64,000 nt of DNA from contig DAOTWD010000014.1 of NCBI GenBank assembly GCA_034435975.1, positions 62,001 through 126,000 on the forward strand, given 5' to 3'. Origin of the DNA: CAKZQX01 sp034435975 (GTDB taxonomy: Bacteria; Chloroflexota; Chloroflexia; Chloroflexales; Chloroflexaceae). Each line of letters begins with the position of its first letter. Position 1 is the stretch's first letter. The translations under genes were made by a program, and so were the position numbers. The notes beneath the pieces are model-generated. The model had not been told where the DNA came from. It was given only the letters and a program-made list of their open reading frames with translations, and did no database searches. Below, one piece after another: positions 34,161 to 42,302 of the stretch.

Positions 34161-34562
34161 TCAGGTGCACAACAAATCCAGCAATGCCTGCAACTCAGTC
34201 AATCGCTCACGACGCACGTGATAGTAGGCCCACAGACCACGCTTCTCATAGCCCACCAGTCCTGCCAGCCGCAACACCTTCAAATGATGTGAAATAGTCG
34301 ATTGACGCGGACGCTGGCCAGTTTCCGCATCAGGTAAACCTACCAAACCTTCCAGATCACACACACACACCGTTCCATCGTGCTGACTCAACACATCCAG
34401 AATCTGGAGGCGTGCCGGATCAGCCAGTGCCTTGAGCAGACCAGCCAGGGCCGCAGCCTGATCATCGGTAAGCCGTGGCGCAAGACCAGGTTGGCAACAC
34501 GCCCTGGCTGCTGCCAGTATGGCACCAATCGTTATTGGTTGCTGAGTATCCCGTGCGGCCAT
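34161..34562 (-). CDS. arsR: ArsR family arsenic-responsive repressor
   Basis: A 133-residue winged-helix repressor. ALADPARLQILDVLSQ opens the DNA-binding domain; TVCVCDLEGLVG carries the CxC As(III)/Sb(III) site typical of E. coli-like ArsR (ELCVCDL), and QSTISHHLKVLRLAGLV is the recognition region. An N-terminal extension with CCQPG could add a third sulfur ligand. The gene lies 132 bases upstream of arsM on the same strand. Its promoter overlaps an operator, so it represses itself until arsenite binds. Confidence 0.92.
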   Translation of the reverse strand: MAARDTQQPITIGAILAAARACCQPGLAPRLTDDQAAALAGLLKALADPARLQILDVLSQHDGTVCVCDLEGLVGLPDAETGQRPRQSTISHHLKVLRLAGLVGYEKRGLWAYYHVRRERLTELQALLDLLCT

Positions 34563-34672
34563 CCTGCTCCTCGCTGGTCGTCAAACATATCTGCCACGCT
34601 GCCACGCTACCGATCGGCTGCAAACCACACAGTGCATATGCAGAGTTAATACGTACCGGGCGTGTGCTGACA

Positions 34673-34704
34673 AGTATACACAATATATTGATGCTTGTCA
34701 ATAT
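34673..34704 (-). promoter_or_regulatory. arsR promoter with overlapping operator
   Basis: On the minus strand TTGACA (34701-34696) and TATACT (34678-34673) are spaced by 17 bases, a near-consensus sigma70 promoter. The operator ATATTGATGCTTGTCAATAT (34685-34704) covers the -35 box. The two operators in this locus share ATATTGATG and TCAAT half-sites. Confidence 0.85.
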
Positions 34705-35240
34705 AGTAACCAGAAGCTGTGTCATCTGTCACCTGAAGCGGTGGAATCTGAATTGGTATCGCAACCCTGATACCGTCGTTACCACGAATGAAGACGCGTT
34801 CTGTAGGAACTTTGAACCATAGCCATTGCTGCTGCAATCGGCGAAAGGCAGGCAGTATGCTAAGAACTACGTATCTTTACGGATTGTATGGGTCGTATTC
34901 TGGAGGTATGCTATAAGAAACGTCAATTTATGACGCAGTCTATGTATTCACTGATATCAACCGGCAACACCTATAAACACTGTATGACGAGAAGGCTGAC
35001 AAGGTATGTGATCTCTTGTTATCTATCCTGGTAACATTGTAGCCATACAGAGCATCTGTCAGGGATCCAGGGATATGTGGTTTGCAGAAATATACTGGCT
35101 CCTTATGGCTCAGTACCTCGCCAGATTGCCCAGACTGAGATGACCGCGCTGTCTTGCTTGATTAAATAGCTTTCATACCATAGCAAGCCAGTATCAATTC
35201 ACAACTGACTGAGTACTGCAAGCAGACATCCTCTGGATAG

Positions 35241-35344
35241 GAAGGCGTGGTTTTGCCGCGCCCCACCATAAAGGAAACATGCATCGGAGCCGTAGCCCCC
35301 CGCACCCCTGGCACCCCTGCCAGGATGAAGTCTCGTTGTAGTAT
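35241..35344. repeat. Family B dispersed repeat, copy 3
   Basis: Starts GAAGGCGTGGTTTTGCCGCG and ends CAGGATGAAGTCTCGTTGTA, matching the ends of copies at 3838 and 15408. Confidence 0.5.
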
Positions 35345-35384
35345 CAGGATTGCTACATATGTCTTCTTTTCACAATCAAGACCC

Positions 35385-35420
35385 GTTGTATGTGGAACAT
35401 ACGTTGTATGTGGAACATAC
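35385..35420. repeat. 18-base tandem duplication
   Basis: Two exact copies of GTTGTATGTGGAACATAC. Each has an internal palindrome GTATGT-GGA-ACATAC, so the pair could be a double binding site or a simple duplication. Confidence 0.9.
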
Positions 35421-35593
35421 GCTGAGTGAATGCCACCCGGCTTTATCGTGTTGATTGTGTATCAAGAGATCGAGAATGGATATCCCACAGCGAGTTGTGC
35501 GTACCTGCTGTTACCGGCGATATACAGACGTATAGGGGGAGTAGCGAAGTGGGCGAGACGACTCTTACCGCACCTTAGGTATGGAGCAGCAGT

Positions 35594-38236
35594 ATGAACG
35601 ATCATATAAACAACTTGAAAGCGCTACTTTCCGGTAGAGATAGCTTGCAACCACCTATAGCACGCGCTGATCTCACCCCTGCTGCATCTCCAACAGCACT
35701 GCGGTTCGCACCGGCACATCCATCTCCTCTGGAAAGCGATGGTGTCGTTGGACGAACCTCGATTGAGCATGTGCTCAATGGAATACTCTTTGTTTTTGAC
35801 CATGATCTGCGCTATCTGGCAGTCGGTGGTTATGCAACCGATTGTGAATGTCCTGATGCGCATTCGTTGATTGGGCAGGTGCTTGACAACGTCTCGCCAC
35901 CTGAACTCTGCGCAACGCTCAAACCGATCTACCAGGCAGCAATCGCCGGTACCACCACGATTCGCCAGATTTCGTACCATCAGCATATATATCACATCCA
36001 CGCATGTCCCCTCTATGACATCTCCGCCCAGATCATAGCGGGCTGCATTATCAGTTATGACATAACCCACCAGGTACATATCGAACACCCCCTGGACGAA
36101 AGTCAACCGTTCCTTTCCAGCGTACTGGAGTATTTCCCCCTTCCGATTGCGATCCGTGATCCTCAGGGGTGCTTCCTCCTCGTCAATCAGCGTTACTGCA
36201 CAATGTTCTCGGTGAGTAAGGCAGACGTGATCGGACATACACCTGACGACGTTTTTCCGCCCGACATTGCGCGCTGCTATGGGTTGCACGACGAACACAT
36301 CCTGACCACAGGCCAGCCGACCGAGTTTGAGGTGTCACTGCCGCTCAACGACCAGATGCATACCTTCTTAACCATTCAGTTTCCACTGATGAATGGGAAC
36401 GGCATGCAGTATGCTCTGGTCGGAATGTTTATGGATATTACCGCGCACAAACAAACCGAGCAAGCCTTGCGCATGGCACATACCAGGCTCGAACAGCGTG
36501 TCCAGGAGCGCACCGCCGAGCTATGCGCCCGCGAACACTACTACCACGCTCTGGTACATAATTCAACCGATCTGGTCTCCGTTTGCGATGGAAACGGCAT
36601 TGTGCGCTATATTAGCCCTTCTGTAACCCGTATGCTCGGCTATCATCCCGACGAACTGGTAGGGCAGAGCAGTTTTACCCTGTTACATCCCGAAGATTAC
36701 CAGAAGATTAAGACCAGTTTTGCATGCAAAACCAGCCATAATCACCCGAATACCCCCGTCGAACTGCGCTATCGTCATAAAGATGGTACCTGGCGCTGGC
36801 TGGAGGCCGTAACGACGAATCTGCTCCACGACCCGGTGGTGCAGGGGATGGTCGTCAATGCCCGCGACATCACCGAACGCAAACGCTATGAAGCCCAGAT
36901 TGAGCAACTGGCGTTCACAGACCGATTGACCGGCTTACCAAACCGCAATCGTCTCTATCAGGTGGGCCACGCTGCTATAACAACGGCGCATGCCCAGGAC
37001 AAGATGATCGCACTGCTCTACCTGGATGTTGATCGCTTCAAGGCTATCAATGGTACCCTGGGACACGATGTAGGTGACGAGTTGCTCATTCAGGTGGCGC
37101 ATCGCCTGCACTTGAGTATTGATCCCGAACATCTGCTGACCCGTATAGGAGGAGATGAATTTGCAGTACTGGTGCAGTGCGACAGCATCGTGGAACCACT
37201 CGCTATCGCCCGGACGATGCTGAACGAACTGTCTTTACCATTCACTCTACGCGGGCAAACCATTTATTTGCGCAGTAGTATCGGCATTGCCTTGAGTACC
37301 GACCCCACCACAGCTTTTAGCACACTCCTGACACAGGCTGATATTGCGATGTATCGTGCGAAAGCCCACGGTGGTGATGTCCAGGTGTATCATCCTATGT
37401 TACAGTTAATCAGCCACAATCAACTGCAGTTGGAGACTGATTTACGCTATGCCCTCAAAACCAACGGATTGTCGCTCTACTATCAGCCCATTCTGGATCT
37501 CCACAACGCCCAGATCGTGTGGGTCGAAGCTCTGGTACGCTGGCACCATCCCCAACGGGGTCTGTTGTTTCCCGATGCCTTTTTGCCGATTGCAGAGGAA
37601 GCTGGTCTCCTCGATACGCTCGACAACTGGGTATTACACACCGCTATCGCCCAGGCAGCCACCTGGAACAATGCGGGCTACCCTTTAACCATAACGATTA
37701 ACCTGACAGCTCAATCGCTCGAAAGACCAGCCCTGGTGTGTGAAGTGGCTGATTTGTTAGCCACGTACCATGTACCTGCCGACCGCATTATTATTGAACT
37801 GACTGAGCATACCGCACTGCACAATCTTACGGCGACCCGCCATATTCTGGCCGGGTTGAAAGACCTGGGACTACGGATTGCTCTTGATGACTTTGGTAGT
37901 GGGTATGCCTCCCTCACGCACTTACGCCAGTTGCCCGTTGATGTCCTGAAGCTCGATCGGGCTTTTGCCACCGAGATCGGGCGTGAGACCAGGGATGAAG
38001 CGGTGGTGCGGGCTCTTCTCATGCTGGCAGACGGTCTGGATCTGACCGTGGTGGTTGAGGGGATTGAGCGCTCAGAGCAACTCGATTGGCTTCGGAAGAT
38101 CGGCGACCCACTTGTTCAGGGTTATCTGATTGCGCCACCGATCTCGGCCCACGAATTAATAGCACGGATCCAATACTGGCGCAAAGAGAAATCCACGTTG
38201 CGTCCCACCAGTTCTCTGCTGCCAGCCCTCGTCTAA
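35594..38236 (+). CDS. PAS-PAS-PAS-GGDEF-EAL cyclic-di-GMP protein
   Basis: An 880-residue cytoplasmic signalling protein with three PAS-like sensor domains (about residues 58-165, 170-290 and 315-440), a GGDEF domain (442-605, RIGGDEFAVLV) and an EAL domain (615-865). The cyclase motif is intact but no RxxD inhibitory site is seen before it. The EAL domain keeps VEALVRWHHP, the Asn of INLTAQSL, Glu of IELTEHTAL, ALDDFGSGYASL, LKLDRAF and VVEGIE, so phosphodiesterase activity is plausible. It could both make and break c-di-GMP depending on PAS signals. It stands alone. Confidence 0.93.
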   Translation: MNDHINNLKALLSGRDSLQPPIARADLTPAASPTALRFAPAHPSPLESDGVVGRTSIEHVLNGILFVFDHDLRYLAVGGYATDCECPDAHSLIGQVLDNVSPPELCATLKPIYQAAIAGTTTIRQISYHQHIYHIHACPLYDISAQIIAGCIISYDITHQVHIEHPLDESQPFLSSVLEYFPLPIAIRDPQGCFLLVNQRYCTMFSVSKADVIGHTPDDVFPPDIARCYGLHDEHILTTGQPTEFEVSLPLNDQMHTFLTIQFPLMNGNGMQYALVGMFMDITAHKQTEQALRMAHTRLEQRVQERTAELCAREHYYHALVHNSTDLVSVCDGNGIVRYISPSVTRMLGYHPDELVGQSSFTLLHPEDYQKIKTSFACKTSHNHPNTPVELRYRHKDGTWRWLEAVTTNLLHDPVVQGMVVNARDITERKRYEAQIEQLAFTDRLTGLPNRNRLYQVGHAAITTAHAQDKMIALLYLDVDRFKAINGTLGHDVGDELLIQVAHRLHLSIDPEHLLTRIGGDEFAVLVQCDSIVEPLAIARTMLNELSLPFTLRGQTIYLRSSIGIALSTDPTTAFSTLLTQADIAMYRAKAHGGDVQVYHPMLQLISHNQLQLETDLRYALKTNGLSLYYQPILDLHNAQIVWVEALVRWHHPQRGLLFPDAFLPIAEEAGLLDTLDNWVLHTAIAQAATWNNAGYPLTITINLTAQSLERPALVCEVADLLATYHVPADRIIIELTEHTALHNLTATRHILAGLKDLGLRIALDDFGSGYASLTHLRQLPVDVLKLDRAFATEIGRETRDEAVVRALLMLADGLDLTVVVEGIERSEQLDWLRKIGDPLVQGYLIAPPISAHELIARIQYWRKEKSTLRPTSSLLPALV

Positions 38237-38393
38237 GCACCTCAATGTATGGAGTGCGGCAGCCTGCTGCCAATGTATGTGCGGCAGCCACGCTGCCGCA
38301 GAAGCGGTAAGGAAAGAATATAAACAATGTACAGACGGAATCAACCGGTCTGGTCTCACACCTGTTGGCATCGCTTGCTCGCTTGCTCTCAGA

Positions 38394-38461
38394 TTGACAG
38401 AGCACGTGGCGACTTGCTATACTCTGGTCGCCTCTACCAGGAGGGGGAAGCAGAGTATAGC
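38394..38461 (+). promoter_or_regulatory. Promoter and inverted repeat of the HMA gene
   Basis: TTGACA (38394-38399) and TATACT (38418-38423) are 18 bases apart. A perfect 11-base inverted repeat, GCTATACTCTG (38416-38426) and CAGAGTATAGC (38451-38461), starts at the -10 box and ends before the ribosome site. It could be an operator pair for a metal sensor or a leader hairpin. Confidence 0.7.
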
Positions 38462-38481
38462 ACGTGAACAGGAGGAAACCT

Positions 38482-38697
38482 GTGACCATCGCACAATTTC
38501 GAGTGGCAGATATAGCATGTCAGCATTGTGTCAGTGCGATCACCCGGGAAGTAACGGCCCTGACTGGTGTCCAACGCGTCGAGGTTTCAATCAACGACAA
38601 ACTCGTGACGGTTGAGCACACCGATCAGGTTGACGTAGCAGCCGTCATAGCAGCGATCAAGGAAGCTGGCTATGACAACGTGGTACCACTACGCTAA
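38482..38697 (+). CDS. Heavy-metal-associated (HMA) domain protein, copper-chaperone-like
   Basis: A 71-residue single HMA domain. The metal site is IACQHC (CxxC, residues 11-16) and the rest follows the beta-alpha-beta pattern with VEVSINDKLVTVEH and AAIKEAGYDNV. Such proteins carry Cu(I) to P-type ATPases or bind other soft metals. I choose the GTG at 38482, which has AGGAGG six bases before it. It has its own promoter and a terminator behind, so it is a single-gene unit; no copper ATPase lies nearby. Confidence 0.9.
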   Translation: MTIAQFRVADIACQHCVSAITREVTALTGVQRVEVSINDKLVTVEHTDQVDVAAVIAAIKEAGYDNVVPLR

Positions 38698-38704
38698 CGT
38701 TCAA

Positions 38705-38743
38705 AGCCCCCCCGGCCCTCGCTGGCAGGGGGCCAGGGGGGCT
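38705..38743 (+). terminator. Terminator of the HMA gene
   Basis: A very stable GC stem (AGCCCCCC with GGGGGGCT, extended by GGCCC/GGGCC) eight bases after the HMA stop, followed by ATATTT. Confidence 0.8.
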
Positions 38744-38903
38744 ATATTTCCCAAAATTGCCTGCTTTTGAAACCATTCCCATGTTATAATGCATCATATG
38801 CCCAACTCATCGTCGGTCGTGCCTGTGTTTATCGCGGCGGAAAGCCATTCTCGCATCCGCGCATTCATGCTTGACTATTGGCAATTCGTGTACCGAGATC
38901 AGT

Positions 38904-39749
38904 ATGCTCCTGGTTTACACATCCGATCTGCATGGAGATCTTGCAGGCTATCGGCAACTGCTGGAACTGGCCGCACAACGTACCGCGCAAGCGGTGATTG
39001 TGGGTGGAGATTTGTTGCCACACAGCATCAAGCTTGCCAGTGCCGTGTCACACCAGCGTGATTTTGTAGAGACAGCGTTGCGGCCCCTGCTGGCAACCTT
39101 TCGTGCAACCTACCCCGACACCACCGTCTACCTGCTGCCCGGCAACGATGACTGGGCAGCGGCCATTACGGCTATCGACGCACTCGAAGCTGAGGGACTA
39201 GCCTACCCACTGCACCAGCGCGTCTTTCCGCTCACTTCCAACCTGTGGCTGGCAGGCTATGCCTGCGTACCGATCACCCCCTTCAGCATCAAGGATTACG
39301 AGCGCTATGATGGCGGAGATATTCCACAATACAGCTTTGCAATGGCCTACATCAGTGCGGGTGGACAACCGGTCAAAACATCACTGGCTGCCCTGTTACA
39401 CCAGCCTTCCATTGCCGAGGATCTCGAGCAACTGGCACAGCATACCGACCCGACGCGTACCATTTATGTCTGCCATACACCGCCCTATAACACGGAACTC
39501 GATAGAATGCGCACGAAACACGTTGGCAGCCAGGCGTTACGGGCATTTATCAACCAGCATCAACCGCTCCTAACGCTTCACGGCCACATTCATGAATCAC
39601 CTATGATCAGTGGACGCTACGCTGAACGTCTGGGAACAACCTGGTGTGTCAATCCCGGTCATGATCGCCAGCGGTTTCACGCCGTCGTCTGTGATAGCGA
39701 CGACCTGACCGGTACCCTGTGGCACACAGTGTATGGTGCCATTGAGTAG
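38904..39749 (+). CDS. Metallophosphoesterase
   Basis: A 281-residue calcineurin-like phosphoesterase. The five metal motifs are present: YTSDLHGD, VIVGGDLLPH, LLPGNDDW (the usual GNHD has Asp for His), YVCHTPPYNT and LTLHGHIHE. Substrate is unknown; the set covers phosphodiesterases and phosphoprotein phosphatases. The ATG at 38904 is preferred because homology begins right there (MLLVYTSDLHG). A TGTTATAAT extended -10 box lies at about 38782-38790. It is followed by the MoxR gene on the same strand with an 78-base gap. Confidence 0.88.
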   Translation: MLLVYTSDLHGDLAGYRQLLELAAQRTAQAVIVGGDLLPHSIKLASAVSHQRDFVETALRPLLATFRATYPDTTVYLLPGNDDWAAAITAIDALEAEGLAYPLHQRVFPLTSNLWLAGYACVPITPFSIKDYERYDGGDIPQYSFAMAYISAGGQPVKTSLAALLHQPSIAEDLEQLAQHTDPTRTIYVCHTPPYNTELDRMRTKHVGSQALRAFINQHQPLLTLHGHIHESPMISGRYAERLGTTWCVNPGHDRQRFHAVVCDSDDLTGTLWHTVYGAIE

Positions 39750-39827
39750 TTTACATCTCTCGTATCCAGCATCCGTATGCTGACCACCACTGCTGCCTCT
39801 ACGGATAACCTTGAAAGGATCATCTGC

Positions 39828-40799
39828 ATGTTTAACACCATTGGTGATGTGCGTACCGCGCTGGCAAACCAGGAATATATTGCAACTGATGACATTGCGA
39901 CCGCAATGTTCCTGGCCGATCGGTTGGGCAAACCACTGCTGACGGAAGGGCCAGCCGGCGTGGGGAAGACGGAACTGTCCAAGGCATGGGCGGCCGCAAT
40001 GGGGCGTGAGTTGATTCGCCTGCAATGCTATGAGGGGCTGGACGAAACCAGGGCGTTGTATGAGTGGGAATATGCCAAGCAGTTGCTGTATACCCAACTG
40101 TTGCGCGATAAGCTGGGCCAGGTGCTCGGTGATGCAGCCACCCTGCGCGAAGCCGCCGACCGTCTGGGGAATGAAGAGGATGTGTTCTTTTCTGAGCGCT
40201 TCCTGCTGCCTCGTCCCTTGCTCAAGGCAATCACCAGCGAAGCACCAGTAGTACTCCTGATCGACGAAATTGACCGTGCTGATGCCGAGTTTGAAGCTTT
40301 CTTACTCGAGGTGTTGAGTGATTTTCAGGTCAGTGTGCCCGAACTGGGCACGCTCAAAGCGAAGCATATGCCAACTGTGATCTTGACCAGCAACAACACC
40401 CGCGAGCTGAGTGAGGCACTCAAGCGGCGCTGCCTCTATATTCATATTGATTATCCCTCGCTGGACGCCGAGTTGCGCATCGTCCAGCTCAAGGTGCCTG
40501 GCCTGGCACCCAGACTGGCGCGACAGGCAGTCGAAATGGTGCAGCACCTGCGCGATCTAGATCTCAAGAAGCAACCCAGTATCAGCGAAACACTCGACTG
40601 GGCACGGGCGCTGGTCGCGCTCAATGCACGTGCCCTTGACCGCGAGACTATCGACAATACGCTCAGCGTGTTGCTCAAGTACGAAAGCGATCTGCAACGG
40701 GCGCGGCGAGCGCTGCAGGGTGGCTCTGGACGCAAAGGGGACAGCAGTGAACGACCGGGCGGTGCAGCAGGTACCACCGGGTTGGAACGCTACAACTAG
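39828..40799 (+). CDS. MoxR/CoxD-type AAA ATPase
   Basis: A 323-residue AAA+ ATPase of the MoxR family. Walker A is GPAGVGKTELS, Walker B VVLLIDEIDRAD, and the sensor region is VILTSNNTRELSEALKRRC. MoxR proteins act with von Willebrand factor A proteins to activate or insert metal cofactors; CoxD does this for CO dehydrogenase. The start at 39828 has AAAGGA before it. The adjacent CoxE-like gene 12 bases downstream is its likely partner. A carbon monoxide dehydrogenase is not encoded in the window. Confidence 0.9.
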   Translation: MFNTIGDVRTALANQEYIATDDIATAMFLADRLGKPLLTEGPAGVGKTELSKAWAAAMGRELIRLQCYEGLDETRALYEWEYAKQLLYTQLLRDKLGQVLGDAATLREAADRLGNEEDVFFSERFLLPRPLLKAITSEAPVVLLIDEIDRADAEFEAFLLEVLSDFQVSVPELGTLKAKHMPTVILTSNNTRELSEALKRRCLYIHIDYPSLDAELRIVQLKVPGLAPRLARQAVEMVQHLRDLDLKKQPSISETLDWARALVALNARALDRETIDNTLSVLLKYESDLQRARRALQGGSGRKGDSSERPGGAAGTTGLERYN

Positions 40800-40811
40800 A
40801 AGGAAACAGCG

Positions 40812-42230
40812 ATGGACGATCGTGTCGTGGAGTTTATTGCTGGCCTGCGTGCCGCTGGCGTGCGTATCAGTATTGCCGAGAGCGTCGATGCGTTGCGGGC
40901 GATTGAGCAGGCTGGCATTGAGGATAAAGATCTCTTTCGGGCCGCTCTGCAAACAACGCTCGTCAAAGACCCGGAAGCCGTACTGGCTTTTCAGCGCCTC
41001 TTTCCCATGTATTTCGGCCTTGATCAGCCGCCTATGCAACAAACTGGTGACGGTGACACGCTGACAGAAGCAGAGCAACAGCAGCTTCAACGGTTGCTTC
41101 AGCAAATACTGGCAGCCATGACACCGCAACACCTGGCGCAACTCTTCGAGTCCATGATCAGCGGTCAGCGACTGCGCCGTGAGCAGATCCGTGCTATCCT
41201 CAACCAGCAGGGCACATCGCCACCAATGACCCATCCCTACTATCAGGAGTGGATGACGCAACGTGCGTTGCGTCAGATGCAGTTCGCGAAACTCGAAGCA
41301 GCACTGCAACACCTGCTCGAACAGTTACGAGCAGAGGGCATGCGCGAGGAGGCGTTGCAAGCCATTGCAGACGCGGCGCGGCAGAATCAGCAGATGCTGA
41401 CCGAGCAGATTGCGCAACAGGTCGGGCAGCAGATGATCGAGCAGATGCATACCGCCGAACCACGCCCCCGCTCGGTGGAGCAGTTGATGGATCGGCCTTT
41501 TGACCAACTCTCTCCACAGGAAACGCAAGATCTCCGCAGCCTGGTCAACCGGCTGGCAGCGCAACTGCGTTCACGGATGGCGTTACGTCAGCGGCGCGGC
41601 AAGAGCGGTACGCTGGACGCGAAGCAGACGATACGCAGCAATCTACGCTTTGGGGGGGTGCCGGTCGTGATTCGCCACCGCCGCCGCCATCTCAAACCGC
41701 GTCTGGTGGTTATCTGTGACCTCAGTATCTCGATGCGGCCTGTGGCGAGTTTTATGTTGCTGCTGATCTACGCTTTGCAAGATCAAATTAGCCGCACGCG
41801 TTCATTTGCGTTTATTGACGATATTCATGATATCAGCATTGACTTTACCGAATATCGCGCCGAACGGGCCATTGCCAATATTCAGCAGCGCATCCGACCT
41901 CCGCGTAGTTACGCGACCGATCTGGGTCACAGTCTCCAAACGTTTGTGCGCGACTACTGTGGCTGCATCGATCAGCGCACAACCGTAATCATTCTCGGCG
42001 ATGGGCGCAACAACGAAAATGATCCGGGACTGGATGCATTTCGTACGATCTGCCAGCGTGCCCGGCGCGTTGTCTGGTTCAACCCGGAACCACCGACCAT
42101 GTGGGGCCGCTATGACCCCGGTAGCCTGAGCAGCGACATGCTGAAATACATGCCCATGTGCGACGCGGTGCATTACGTGAGCAACCTGCGCCAGCTGGCC
42201 ACCGCTGTAGATTCGCTGTTTGGGTATTAG
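40812..42230 (+). CDS. CoxE-like von Willebrand factor A domain protein
   Basis: A 472-residue protein. The N-terminal part is helical (FIAGLRAAGVRISIAESVDA), the middle is Gln-rich and probably coiled coil (residues 80-230), and the C-terminal VWA domain begins near residue 290 with VVICDLSISMRP, a MIDAS DxSxS metal site, then a later TDLGHSL and IILGDGRNN. It is the normal partner of the preceding MoxR ATPase (AGAAGGA site, short gap). The pair probably remodels a metalloenzyme or membrane complex; the target is not visible here. Confidence 0.9.
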   Translation: MDDRVVEFIAGLRAAGVRISIAESVDALRAIEQAGIEDKDLFRAALQTTLVKDPEAVLAFQRLFPMYFGLDQPPMQQTGDGDTLTEAEQQQLQRLLQQILAAMTPQHLAQLFESMISGQRLRREQIRAILNQQGTSPPMTHPYYQEWMTQRALRQMQFAKLEAALQHLLEQLRAEGMREEALQAIADAARQNQQMLTEQIAQQVGQQMIEQMHTAEPRPRSVEQLMDRPFDQLSPQETQDLRSLVNRLAAQLRSRMALRQRRGKSGTLDAKQTIRSNLRFGGVPVVIRHRRRHLKPRLVVICDLSISMRPVASFMLLLIYALQDQISRTRSFAFIDDIHDISIDFTEYRAERAIANIQQRIRPPRSYATDLGHSLQTFVRDYCGCIDQRTTVIILGDGRNNENDPGLDAFRTICQRARRVVWFNPEPPTMWGRYDPGSLSSDMLKYMPMCDAVHYVSNLRQLATAVDSLFGY

Positions 42231-42236
42231 TTCTCA

Positions 42237-42263
42237 GCAGTGGAACGTTGAGCCGTTCCACTG
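42237..42263 (+). terminator. Hairpin after the CoxE gene
   Basis: CAGTGGAACG (42238-42247) faces CGTTCCACTG in the sequence just after a short GTTGAGC loop; the stem lies directly after the coxE-like stop. It uses the GGAACGTT-type words found in other arrays of the window. Confidence 0.55.
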
Positions 42264-42302
42264 CTTCATCACTCTTCGGCTGTCAAATGCACAATCATAT
42301 CC

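Larger units (their letters stand above)
34705..35593. other. Long gap before the GGDEF-EAL gene
   Basis: Almost 900 bases without a gene. It contains an ATAGCAAGCCAGTAT motif near 35177 (related to 19936), a family B repeat (35241-35344) and an 18-base tandem duplication (35385-35420). No convincing promoter was found directly before the 35594 start. Confidence 0.5.
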
